Under the pieces are notes generated by a model. That model did not search any database. It saw only the letters and a list, made by a program, of their open reading frames with translations, and was not told the origin of the DNA. From the NCBI GenBank assembly GCA_905236975.1, contig CAJOQU010000085.1, forward strand, positions 1 through 8,434: a DNA stretch of 8,434 bases, read 5' to 3'. The position numbers and the translations under genes are program-made. Below are positions 1 to 6,211 of the stretch, piece after piece (the stretch's first letter is position 1; each line of letters starts with the position of its first letter). Source of the stretch: an uncultured Clostridia bacterium. Its GTDB lineage: Bacteria; Bacillota; Clostridia; Oscillospirales; Acutalibacteraceae.

Positions 1-1044
1 CCCTATTTTTTCCAAATTCGCAATAGTTATTTCCTGATTTGCGGCAATTTCAATATTTTGTATGGCGGCGACCTCTTCCCACACCGGGTTATAAAAGCCG
101 TTTGCGGCCAATGCGTTGTTGTAATAGCTTTCACGGCAAATTGCGCTGCGGTCAATTCCGGTGGACAAAGCCTGTCGCAGTGCGGTTTCGGCCAGGGCGT
201 CCACCTCGTGATTAACGCCGATCATTACCAGATGGTTCAAATTGATATCCACCTTTTGGCCGCTCATACGCAAAATTCGGCCGTCGGCAATATCGCTGTA
301 ATACAAGTCGGCCGCGCTGACCTCAACATAATGCGAGATGGATTCGGCATCCGGCGCGTCGATCAAACGGATTTCTTGAATGGCGCAGCCGTTCCCAACC
401 GATTCGGTGTTTAAAACAAGGCCGTTTAAGTTTTCGTTAGCGGCATAGCGCCCACAGCCGATGGGCGGCCGGGTTACGCCATCGGAAGTGGCGCGCTTTT
501 CCGAGCCTTTTTTCAAAATCGGAAAATCCAATAAATTGGCAAAATAAGGATCGGCCTTGGCCATGGTAAAGACCACTTTGTCACTGCCGGATTCTTTGGC
601 AGAAACCGCCTCGTAAAGTTTATAGCCATACTCGGTGGAAGAGGCCTTTGCCAGCTGAAAGGAATAAACCACATCCGCGGCCGTTAAGGCGCTGCCATCG
701 GAAAATTTTTTGTTTGCCAGCGTAACGGTACAGGTTTTGCCCTTGATCTCGATTTTTTTGGCAAGGCTGTAAGACAAATGAAACTCATTATCCAGCTTGA
801 CCAACGGCTCAAAAAGCAGGCGGCAGAGCTGGCGGTTTAATTCGGTCGCGGCGCTGTAAGGATCCAGTGTGTCCGATGCGGAATAAAGCAATGTAATGGT
901 ATTTTCCCCGCCATTGACCGCATCGGTTTTGGTGGGTGCCAACGGCAAGGCGGAGGAATTTTCCCCCGGCGTCGCACGACAGGCGGAAAAAAGGGTCAAA
1001 AACGCCGCCAACAACAAAACCGCCGTTTTTTTGATGATGTTCAC
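1..1044 (-). CDS. Peptide/nickel-type ABC transporter substrate-binding lipoprotein (3' end beyond window)
   Basis: This is an extracytoplasmic solute-binding protein of family 5 (SBP_bac_5; the OppA/DppA/NikA group), which captures oligopeptides or similar ligands for an ABC importer. The frame is open from a GTG at 1044 to the window edge, giving 348 residues without a stop; family members usually exceed 500, so the C-terminal third is outside. A short basic N-terminus (MNIIKK), a hydrophobic stretch and a lipobox (LFSA-C, Cys22) indicate lipid anchoring after signal peptidase II cleavage. A low-complexity Ser/Ala/Pro/Thr linker follows. Family-typical text includes DTLDPYSA, LLFEPLVKLD and FSDGSALTAADVVYSF near residues 60-140. 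The GTG start is chosen because the signal peptide begins there and a purine-rich AGAAGGG lies about 10 bases upstream. It starts 16 bases after the ymdB stop, so the two are probably one transcript. The ligand cannot be told from sequence. Confidence 0.87.
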   Translation of the reverse strand, partial: MNIIKKTAVLLLAAFLTLFSACRATPGENSSALPLAPTKTDAVNGGENTITLLYSASDTLDPYSAATELNRQLCRLLFEPLVKLDNEFHLSYSLAKKIEIKGKTCTVTLANKKFSDGSALTAADVVYSFQLAKASSTEYGYKLYEAVSAKESGSDKVVFTMAKADPYFANLLDFPILKKGSEKRATSDGVTRPPIGCGRYAANENLNGLVLNTESVGNGCAIQEIRLIDAPDAESISHYVEVSAADLYYSDIADGRILRMSGQKVDINLNHLVMIGVNHEVDALAETALRQALSTGIDRSAICRESYYNNALAANGFYNPVWEEVAAIQNIEIAANQEITIANLEKIG

Positions 1045-1060
1045 AGCCTTTCTTCCCTTC

Positions 1061-1855
1061 TTATAAAATCACACGCTGTACCCGCACCGTTTTACCCGTG
1101 GCGCGGTCAAGCTCAAACAGGCAGGCATTCAGCATACATTCGCCGTCGGCCGCCTCAAATTTCGATATATCGTTTTCCTTTAAACGATTGATGATGATTT
1201 CGCTTTTTACACCCAAAACCGACTGAACGGGGCCGGTCATGCCAAGATCGGTGATATAGCCCGTTCCGCCCGGCAAAATTTGCTCATCGGCGGTCTGCAC
1301 ATGGGTATGGGTACCCCAAAAAGCCGAAACCCGCCCATCCAAATAAAGACCAAGCGCCCTTTTTTCGCTGGTTGCCTCGGCATGAAAGTCCACCGCAATA
1401 AAACGGGCGCCGTCCTGCTTTGCCTGCTCCAGCAAGCGGTCGGCAACGTGAAACGGATTCTCCGCTCCCGATTTTTCCAAAAATACCCGCCCTGCAAGAT
1501 TCAATACCGCAAGCGAGGCAAAGCCCATGTCAAACAGGCAATACCCCTTACCCGCTTCACCCGGCAGATTATGCGGCCGCAAAACAAAATCGCTTTGATC
1601 CAAAAATTCATATACTTCCCGCCGGCGCAAAGTATGATTGCCGCCGGTCAAAACATCGGCTCCCGCGGCGAACAGCTCCAGCGCGTCCGCCTTGGTCATG
1701 CCGTTGCCGTCGGCCGCGTTTTCGGCGTTGATGATAACGCGGTCGATCTGATTTTCTTTTTTAAAAGCGGGCAAAGTGTGCAAAACCTTGCGGCGCCCTA
1801 AAGAGCCGCAGACATCGCCCACCGCCAACAATTTGATTGTCGTCTGATTATTCAC
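1061..1855 (-). CDS. ymdB: YmdB family metallophosphoesterase (cyclic nucleotide phosphodiesterase)
   Basis: This is a 264-residue calcineurin-like metallophosphoesterase of the YmdB family (TIGR00282); Bacillus subtilis YmdB is the same length. That protein is a cytoplasmic phosphodiesterase acting on 2',3'-cyclic nucleotides and influences biofilm versus motility decisions. All expected di-metal ligands are visible: D14 in the GDVCGS motif, E45-N46 in NAENAADGNG, N73-H74 in GGNHTLRRRE, H158 in DFHAEATSEK, and H183/H185 in GTHTHVQTAD. The region after N73-H74 reads TLRRRE where the Bacillus protein has TWDKKE; the metal ligands are unchanged. The start is GTG at 1855, the only plausible one: the next Met is residue 53, beyond the first ligands. 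A GGTGAT SD-like sequence sits 3 bases upstream, which is close. A sigma-A promoter lies just upstream. The gene is not beside rny (RNase Y), its frequent neighbour in bacilli, but precedes a transporter lipoprotein. Physiological role in this organism is inferred only. Confidence 0.93.
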   Translation of the reverse strand: MNNQTTIKLLAVGDVCGSLGRRKVLHTLPAFKKENQIDRVIINAENAADGNGMTKADALELFAAGADVLTGGNHTLRRREVYEFLDQSDFVLRPHNLPGEAGKGYCLFDMGFASLAVLNLAGRVFLEKSGAENPFHVADRLLEQAKQDGARFIAVDFHAEATSEKRALGLYLDGRVSAFWGTHTHVQTADEQILPGGTGYITDLGMTGPVQSVLGVKSEIIINRLKENDISKFEAADGECMLNACLFELDRATGKTVRVQRVIL

Positions 1856-1871
1856 TTTATCACCGCTCTTT

Positions 1872-1899
1872 ATTGTACCATAAAATCACAAGATTTCAA
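1872..1899 (-). promoter_or_regulatory. Sigma-A promoter for ymdB
   Basis: On the minus strand TTGAAA (1899-1894) and TACAAT (1877-1872) are separated by 16 bases, with a TGG extended -10 element directly before TACAAT. This is close to consensus. It lies across the last codons and the stop of the AraC-type gene, so ymdB and the lipoprotein gene can be transcribed independently of it. Predicted initiation near 1865 leaves a leader of only about 10 bases before the GTG. Confidence 0.7.
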
Positions 1900-2236
1900 C
1901 CTTTGTTTTTCCTTTTTTATCGCGATATACGGTTGGCGAGCAATGCATTCGGTTTGTAAAGAGCCGAGAAAAATAATTTTGATCGGAAAATCCGCATTCC
2001 GCCGCGATTTCTTTGACTGATTTCTGACTTTTTTGCAGCAATTCCACTGCGGCGGCCAGCCGCACATCGGTCAGGTACTGATTGATGGTCAATCCGTATT
2101 CGTTTTTAAAGCGGGTCATCAGGATTGAACGGCAGCAATCAAACCGGTTGGACAGCATAGCCAGCGATATCCTGTGCGCATAATTGCGATCCAAAACGAC
2201 ACCATCATGACTGCACAAAAAAATACAAATCATCAA
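1886..2236 (-). CDS. Short AraC-family DNA-binding domain protein (standalone or 5'-truncated)
   Basis: The 116-residue product is essentially one AraC/XylS-type DNA-binding domain with two helix-turn-helix units: the first at about residues 24-47 (ISLAMLSNRF, then RSILMTRFKNEYG) and the second at about 73-105 (SVKEIAAECGFSDQNYFSRL, ending in the family signature SPTVYR). Most AraC regulators are 250-300 residues with an N-terminal ligand or dimerisation domain; here only about 20 hydrophobic residues precede the HTH. Possible starts are TTG 2236 or ATG 2233, and neither has an SD at normal spacing. The frame stays open upstream to a TGA at 2311-2309 but contains no ATG, GTG or TTG in that stretch, consistent with loss of a longer N-terminus. 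Alternatively it may be translated by coupling to a tiny TTG-started reading frame ending at 2233. It lies downstream of spoIVB in the same direction. No target can be inferred. Confidence 0.7.
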   Translation of the reverse strand: MMICIFLCSHDGVVLDRNYAHRISLAMLSNRFDCCRSILMTRFKNEYGLTINQYLTDVRLAAAVELLQKSQKSVKEIAAECGFSDQNYFSRLFTNRMHCSPTVYRDKKGKTKVEIL

Positions 2237-2248
2237 ATTGCCACAGGC

Positions 2249-2291
2249 AAACGCCGCAAAACCGATTCCTCTTGACTGCTTTGCGGCGTTT
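2249..2291. repeat. Perfect 12-bp inverted repeat upstream of the AraC-type gene
   Basis: AAACGCCGCAAA (2249-2260) and TTTGCGGCGTTT (2280-2291) are exact reverse complements separated by 19 bases. Transcribed on the minus strand, the hairpin would carry an AAGAGGA Shine-Dalgarno-like sequence in its loop and lies just before the AraC-type reading frame. It may be a regulatory hairpin, a weak bidirectional terminator (only three U at either end) or a protein-binding dyad. The repeat is certain; the role is not. Confidence 0.6.
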
Positions 2292-2322
2292 ATTGTTGCG
2301 TTGACCGATCAAAAACCTAAAT

Positions 2323-2337
2323 GCGGCTGACCGCCGC
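2323..2337 (-). terminator. Possible weak terminator after spoIVB
   Basis: Thirteen bases past the spoIVB stop, GCGGC and GCCGC arms (2323-2327 and 2333-2337) flank a 5-base loop. On the minus strand a TTTTT run follows only after a further 7 bases (ATTTAGG), so efficiency is doubtful. On the plus strand the same hairpin is followed by a six-T run (2343-2348), but there is no plus-strand gene to its left. Confidence 0.35.
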
Positions 2338-2350
2338 CGGGCTTTTTTAA

Positions 2351-3595
2351 CTATGACGCTTCTTTTAATTGTTCACCAAATACCGATTTTGCCGTCTCCA
2401 ACATATTTTCCGCAAATATGCCGTATCCGTTGGTCGGGTCATCTACCATTACATGGGTGACCGCACCAATCAACTTGCCGTTTTGCAAGATCGGACTGCC
2501 GGACATACCCTGTACAATACCGCCGGTCTTGGCAAGCAATTCCCGGTCGGTAACCGTGATCACCAAATTTTGGGTCGAAGAATAATAAGCCGAATTGCGC
2601 TTTTTAACGCGGCAGGCATATAAAGCAGGTTCGCCGCCTTCTACGGTGCATAAAATCTGCGCCTCGCCATCCTTAACCTCTTGTTTCAGCGCGACCTCGG
2701 TCAGATTAGACAGGCTGAGCTTTCCTTTCAACAAGCTGTAAACGCCGCTTTCGGAGTTGATATCGATCGCGCCGATGTCATGGTAGGTGAACCGCCCCTT
2801 TAACTGGCCGGGACTGCCGACCGCTCCCTTTTCAACGGAAACGATTTCGGCCGTGACCAGTTCACCAGAATTCAGTTCCAGCAATTCGCCGGTATCCTCA
2901 TCGCAAACGCCGTGTCCAAGCCCGCAAACCACCCCCGTGGCCGGGCTGTAACAGGTTAAGGTGCCAATGCCGGCCGAACTGTCACGCACCCAAAGTCCGA
3001 TTTTATAACCGCCGGTTTCTTTGGATTTGACCGGCGTGATCTGCACCGTCATGGTTTTGCCGCCGCGGCTGATTTGCATTTTTAAAGGATTTCCCGCCGA
3101 GTTTTCCACCGCCGCGCTCAATTCCTCGTTGGTATAGATGTTTTTTCCCTCTACCGAAACAATATAATCCCCTTTGCGAACTCCCGCTTTCTCGGCGGGA
3201 TTTTGATTGCCGATTTCCGTCTCAACGCCGGTCAAATCGATCACCAGCACGCCCTCGGTATACAACTTCATGCCAAACGGTGTCCCCAACACCGCCACGT
3301 ACATCTCGTCCACGACCTCCACATTCACGGTGGAAAACGGAATCACGCCAAAGGCTTTCAGCTCTACGTCAAAATACTCGCCGATGTTATGGGGATTCAC
3401 ACTTTGCGACATCTTCACGCCTTCGTACACCGCGGTGATCGGAATAGTCGTGTCAAACGAAAGCAATTCGCCTTTTTTGATTTTATAATTTTGGCTGACG
3501 GTCATATCCAGATAAAATATGGTTCCAAATACGGCTATATCCAAAGCGAGAAAAAGAAAAAAGAAGGTTTTAACAAATCCGCGCATCCATTTCAA
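2351..3595 (-). CDS. spoIVB: SpoIVB serine peptidase, forespore-to-mother-cell sporulation signal
   Basis: This is a 414-residue SpoIVB peptidase (MEROPS S55); the Bacillus subtilis protein has 426. In sporulation it is secreted by the forespore into the intermembrane space and cleaves SpoIVFA, releasing pro-sigma-K processing. Visible features are an N-terminal membrane anchor (about residues 8-29), a PDZ domain (about 105-190, with GVETEIGNQNPAEKAGVRKG) and the S55 peptidase domain. The inferred triad is His228 in GLGHGVCD, Asp350 in VTDRELL and Ser365 in QGMSGSP, followed by the family block GKLIGAVTHVMVDDPTNGYG. The start is TTG 3595 because GGGAG (3608-3604) lies 8 bases upstream; a GTG at 3604 overlaps that SD, and the internal ATG at 3586 also has poor spacing. 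The frame is open to 3904, but that part is antisense to the ABC ATPase. In many endospore formers spo0A follows spoIVB; here an AraC-type gene does. Confidence 0.93.
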   Translation of the reverse strand: MKWMRGFVKTFFFLFLALDIAVFGTIFYLDMTVSQNYKIKKGELLSFDTTIPITAVYEGVKMSQSVNPHNIGEYFDVELKAFGVIPFSTVNVEVVDEMYVAVLGTPFGMKLYTEGVLVIDLTGVETEIGNQNPAEKAGVRKGDYIVSVEGKNIYTNEELSAAVENSAGNPLKMQISRGGKTMTVQITPVKSKETGGYKIGLWVRDSSAGIGTLTCYSPATGVVCGLGHGVCDEDTGELLELNSGELVTAEIVSVEKGAVGSPGQLKGRFTYHDIGAIDINSESGVYSLLKGKLSLSNLTEVALKQEVKDGEAQILCTVEGGEPALYACRVKKRNSAYYSSTQNLVITVTDRELLAKTGGIVQGMSGSPILQNGKLIGAVTHVMVDDPTNGYGIFAENMLETAKSVFGEQLKEAS

Positions 3596-3695
3596 TACGA
3601 TCACTCCCTTTATAGTGTTGACACTTTTTCGCACAATAGCATTGTATTTTTTTGAAAAATATGCTATCATTTCTGTTGAGGAGAGGAATTGATTT
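3596..3695. promoter_or_regulatory. Divergent promoter region between spoIVB and the ABC exporter
   Basis: These 100 bases must drive both directions. For the exporter a plausible sigma-A promoter is TTGTAT (3642-3647), 17 bases, TATCAT (3665-3670); a consensus-like TTGACA at 3618-3623 lacks a good -10 at normal spacing. For spoIVB, TACAAT on the minus strand (3646-3641) could be a -10, with ATA 14-16 bases further upstream, which resembles sporulation-sigma promoters more than sigma-A; this is weak. Two dyads are present: AGTGT-TG-ACACT (3614-3625), and ATAGCAT (3636-3642) with ATGCTAT (3661-3667), the latter overlapping the exporter -10. The exporter SD is GAGGAGAGG (3678-3686). Confidence 0.5.
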
Positions 3696-4394
3696 ATGCT
3701 GAAAGTAGAACATCTTACCAAAAAATATGGCAAGGTTTTTGCCAACCGCGACGTATCCTTTGAACTTCCGGACGGCAGCATCACCGTACTGTTAGGCCCT
3801 AACGGCGCCGGAAAAAGCACGGTCATCAAATCGGTGATCGGCTTTTTGAAGTACGATGGCATCATCACTGTAAACGGGCTGTACAACAAAAGCGTGGAGG
3901 CCAAAAGGCTGCTGGGCTATGTGCCGGAGCTGCCGTCGCTTTACCCCAACTTGACCGTTGGCGAGCATATGGAGTTTATTGCCCGCGCCTACCGCCTTTC
4001 TGACTACCGGGAATATAAACAAGAGCTGTTGGAACGGTTTGAACTGACCGATAAGCTTAAAAAATTCGGCGATGAGCTTTCAAAAGGCATGCAGCAAAAA
4101 CTCAGCATTTGCTGTGCTTTGTTGCCCCGTCCGCAAATAATCCTGTTTGACGAGCCCATGGTCGGCCTTGACCCGCACGCCATTAAAGAACTGAAATCCC
4201 TGTTTATCGAACTGCGTGAAGGCGGCGCTTCTTTACTGGTAAGCACCCACATGATCGACAGCGTGGATATGCTGTGGGATCGCACCATTATTATGAAAGA
4301 CGGCGAAGTGAAGGCCGAGGTTGCCAAAACGGACTTAGATCAAAACGGCGCCTCGCTGGAAGACCTGTTCTTTACCATAACGGAGGAATCGTGA
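3696..4394 (+). CDS. ABC exporter ATP-binding protein
   Basis: The 232-residue product is a single complete ABC ATPase domain that powers the adjacent membrane partner from the cytoplasmic face. Walker A is GPNGAGKST (34-42), the signature motif is the variant LSKGMQQK (128-135), Walker B is IILFDEP (148-154) with Glu153 catalytic, the D-loop is GLDP (157-160) and the H-loop is STH (His185). The Q-loop position reads GYVPELP, with Glu where many ATPases have Gln; this is common in ABC-2/EcsA/BcrA-type exporter ATPases. The length, near the minimum for a one-domain ATPase, fits that group. The start is ATG 3696, preceded by GAGGAGAGG with a 9-base gap. The stop TGA shares its last base with the permease ATG (TGATG), so the two are translationally coupled. 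The exported substrate cannot be inferred. Confidence 0.93.
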   Translation: MLKVEHLTKKYGKVFANRDVSFELPDGSITVLLGPNGAGKSTVIKSVIGFLKYDGIITVNGLYNKSVEAKRLLGYVPELPSLYPNLTVGEHMEFIARAYRLSDYREYKQELLERFELTDKLKKFGDELSKGMQQKLSICCALLPRPQIILFDEPMVGLDPHAIKELKSLFIELREGGASLLVSTHMIDSVDMLWDRTIIMKDGEVKAEVAKTDLDQNGASLEDLFFTITEES

Positions 4395-6049
4395 TGCGCA
4401 TTCTTCCCTACTATCTTTTACATACGATCGTCAATTCCATTAAAAAGCTGTTTCGCAACAAAGTTATCGCCATTGTGCTGGCGTTGATTTTGGGAATGGG
4501 CGTGATCGGCGGCGTGATCGGTGTGACAGTCGGCTACTTTTTGGGGGATATTGAAGAACCCGCCTCCTCTTACGAGGAATACGATGAGAATTACGAAGAC
4601 TATCCCGAAGAGGATGAGGATGAAGACCTGACCGAGGAAGATCTGCAAACCATTTTCATGTTCATTGAAGCGGGCGTCGGCGCATTGGTGCTGTTGGTGG
4701 TTTTGGGGAGTATTTACGGCGGCGATAAAAGCGGCGTAAAAATTTTTACCATGGCGGACGTGAATTTTCTGTTTGCCTCCCCCATGAAACCGCAGTCGGT
4801 CTTAATGTTTAAAACGGTTTTGCAAATGGGGGTCGCGATCGTTTCCTCCATTTACCTGCTGTTCCAGTTCCCCAATCTGATGAATTTGGGGCTCGACCTG
4901 CGCGAGTGCCTTTGTATTTTCGCCGCCTGGATTTTTATGCTGTTTATCGGCAAGCTGGCGTCGGTTTTCACCTACACCGTCGCCGCGACCCATCCGTCGC
5001 TGCGCAAGGCGATTCGACCTTTTGTGTACACCGTTGCCGGTCTGTTGCTGTTGACCGTTGTGGGCTTAAACCGTGTGGGCGGCCTGACCCTGACTGAGGC
5101 GGTGCGGACGGTCTTTGTAGGCAAATACCACCGGTTTATTCCGCTGTTCGGCTGGTTCCAGGGATTTGTGATGTCCGCCATTGACGGGCGTTGGTGGTTT
5201 GTCCTGTTATATTTTGTCCTGCTGGTTGCGCTGTGCGTGATCGTGACCTTCTTGATTTGGCGCATCAAAGCCGACTTTTACGAGGACGCCCTGCAAAACG
5301 CCAACGAAATGCAGGAAATGCTTGAAAACGCAAAAAGCGGTGTGATCAAACGCAAAAAAACGCGCAGCCAAAAAATCGCCCGCAACCGCGAAATGTCCGG
5401 TATCGGCGCCGCGGTGTTTTTCGGCAAAACGGTTTATAATCGTCGGCGTTTTGCCAAGCTGGGTATTTTTACCGCCACCTCGACAACCTACCTTTCCCTG
5501 GCGCTGCTGTGCGGTTTGTTTTTGCGGTTTGTGGTGCAATCTTCGACCCTGCTGCCGATCGGATTCATTCTGTTAGTCGTCATGTTCTTCCGCAACCTCG
5601 GCAATCCGCTGGCTACCGAGACCGACCACCTCTTTTTATATTTAACGCCCGAAAGCGCCTTTCAAAAATTACTTTTCTGCATAGCGGGCTGCCTTTACGA
5701 AACCGCGATGGACCTGCTGCCTGCATTTTTGGTGACGGCGGTTTTCTGCAACGGGGACTTTTCGCTGCTGGTGGGATGGCTGTTGGTTTGGCTTTCGCTT
5801 GACCTGTTCTGTTCGTCGGTCGGATTGTTTATCGAACTGGCGCTGCCTTCCTACTTTGTTCCCGCCATTCAGAAGATGCTCGGTATGTCCATTCGTATGG
5901 CGGCCATTCTGCCGGGCGCGATCATTCTGATCATCGGCGCGGCCACCAACCTTTTACCGGCGCTGGCGGGCGTTTTGGCGCTGAACCTTGCGGTCTCGGC
6001 CGTATTGCTTTGGGTCACCCCTTATTTTTTGCACGCAGGAAAAAATTGA
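4394..6049 (+). CDS. ABC exporter permease, 'putative ABC exporter' (PF16962-like) family
   Basis: The 551-residue polytopic membrane protein is paired with the upstream ATPase. It begins with a basic cytoplasmic segment (KKLFRNK, 17-23) and a long first membrane segment (about 24-50). A very acidic stretch at about 52-83 (17 Asp/Glu) follows, predicted extracellular; further hydrophobic segments lie near 87-107, 141-162, 172-196, 208-224, 268-289, 360-380, 387-399, 426-452, 456-480, 500-517 and 519-543. A basic, probably cytoplasmic loop (about 289-355, KRKKTRSQK) separates two halves. Each half carries a similar block: DVNFLFASPMKPQSVLMFK near 122 and DHLFLYLTPESAFQKLL near 411; such FLFxxP blocks occur in these Firmicute exporters. 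The start is ATG 4394, with GGAGG (4382-4386) 7 bases upstream; GTG 4391 is only 4 bases from it. Family assignment is from motif memory. The substrate is unknown; antimicrobial peptide or lipid export is possible but unproven. Confidence 0.85.
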   Translation: MRILPYYLLHTIVNSIKKLFRNKVIAIVLALILGMGVIGGVIGVTVGYFLGDIEEPASSYEEYDENYEDYPEEDEDEDLTEEDLQTIFMFIEAGVGALVLLVVLGSIYGGDKSGVKIFTMADVNFLFASPMKPQSVLMFKTVLQMGVAIVSSIYLLFQFPNLMNLGLDLRECLCIFAAWIFMLFIGKLASVFTYTVAATHPSLRKAIRPFVYTVAGLLLLTVVGLNRVGGLTLTEAVRTVFVGKYHRFIPLFGWFQGFVMSAIDGRWWFVLLYFVLLVALCVIVTFLIWRIKADFYEDALQNANEMQEMLENAKSGVIKRKKTRSQKIARNREMSGIGAAVFFGKTVYNRRRFAKLGIFTATSTTYLSLALLCGLFLRFVVQSSTLLPIGFILLVVMFFRNLGNPLATETDHLFLYLTPESAFQKLLFCIAGCLYETAMDLLPAFLVTAVFCNGDFSLLVGWLLVWLSLDLFCSSVGLFIELALPSYFVPAIQKMLGMSIRMAAILPGAIILIIGAATNLLPALAGVLALNLAVSAVLLWVTPYFLHAGKN

Positions 6050-6077
6050 TTGACAACGGCGGAAAATGTTGTATAAT
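6050..6077 (+). promoter_or_regulatory. Consensus sigma-A promoter for the folT transcript
   Basis: TTGACA (6050-6055) and TATAAT (6072-6077) both match the consensus perfectly, with a 16-base spacer. The -35 starts on the base right after the exporter permease stop codon. Initiation is expected near 6084, inside the following hairpin. It is the only convincing promoter for the riboswitch and folT. Confidence 0.85.
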
Positions 6078-6108
6078 AAAACCGTACTGATAATTCAGTA
6101 CGGTTTTT
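6078..6108 (+). terminator. Strong intrinsic terminator of the ABC exporter operon
   Basis: AAAACCGTACTGA (6078-6090) pairs perfectly with TCAGTACGGTTTT (6095-6107) around a TAAT tetraloop, and five T (6104-6108) close the structure. It is placed 28 bases after the permease stop, where an operon terminator is expected. The folT promoter sits between stop and hairpin, so folT transcripts starting near 6084 would contain only the inner seven pairs. Confidence 0.8.
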
Positions 6109-6116
6109 GTATCTTT

Positions 6117-6211
6117 GCAGAGTAGAGATCGATGCGTCAAGTGCCGACGGGACGGGGAGTTGCCCGACGGACGAAGGAATTTTCCGCGGTATCGAGCTCG
6201 CATCCCGCTGC
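6117..6211 (+). ncRNA. Tetrahydrofolate (THF) riboswitch aptamer
   Basis: The sequence carries the conserved elements of the THF riboswitch class in order: AGAGTAGA (6119-6126), GCGTCAAGTG (6134-6143; the usual form is GCGTTAAGTG), the CGGGA of the L3 loop (6148-6152), ACGAAG (6171-6176), CCGCGGT (6184-6190) and GCATCCCGCTGC (6200-6211). P1 is GCAG (6117-6120) with CTGC (6208-6211); P2 includes TCGAT (6129-6133) with ATCGA (6191-6195); P3 includes CCG with CGG (6144-6146/6168-6170); and a GGAA-TT-TTCC hairpin lies at 6176-6185. The expected long-range pseudoknot forms between CGGGA (6148-6152) and TCCCG (6203-6207). The RNA senses reduced folates, and the gene downstream is a folate transporter subunit, which supports the call independently. 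Confidence 0.92.

Noticed and set aside
58..414. Plus-strand open frame of 118 codons
   Set aside because: It is antisense to the lipoprotein gene, has no recognisable domain and no SD; it reflects codon bias of the gene opposite.
1280..1801. Plus-strand open frame of 173 codons opposite ymdB
   Set aside because: The opposite strand encodes a complete YmdB with all metal ligands; this frame shows only basic, low-information composition.
2249..2291. The 12-bp inverted repeat as a transposon end or attachment site
   Set aside because: No transposase, integrase, target duplication or second copy of the repeat is visible in the window.
3609..3636. TTGTGC-16-TATAAA on the minus strand as the spoIVB promoter
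   Set aside because: Initiation would fall near 3602, which removes the GGGAG ribosome site (3608-3604) from the mRNA.
3596..3904. In-frame upstream extension of spoIVB by about 100 residues
   Set aside because: It is antisense to the ABC ATPase N-terminus, unlike any SpoIVB, and a clear SD precedes TTG 3595, where the membrane anchor begins.
4274..4393. In-frame upstream extension of the exporter permease
   Set aside because: It lies inside the ATPase coding region in another frame; GGAGG plus ATG 4394 and the stop/start overlap mark the true start.
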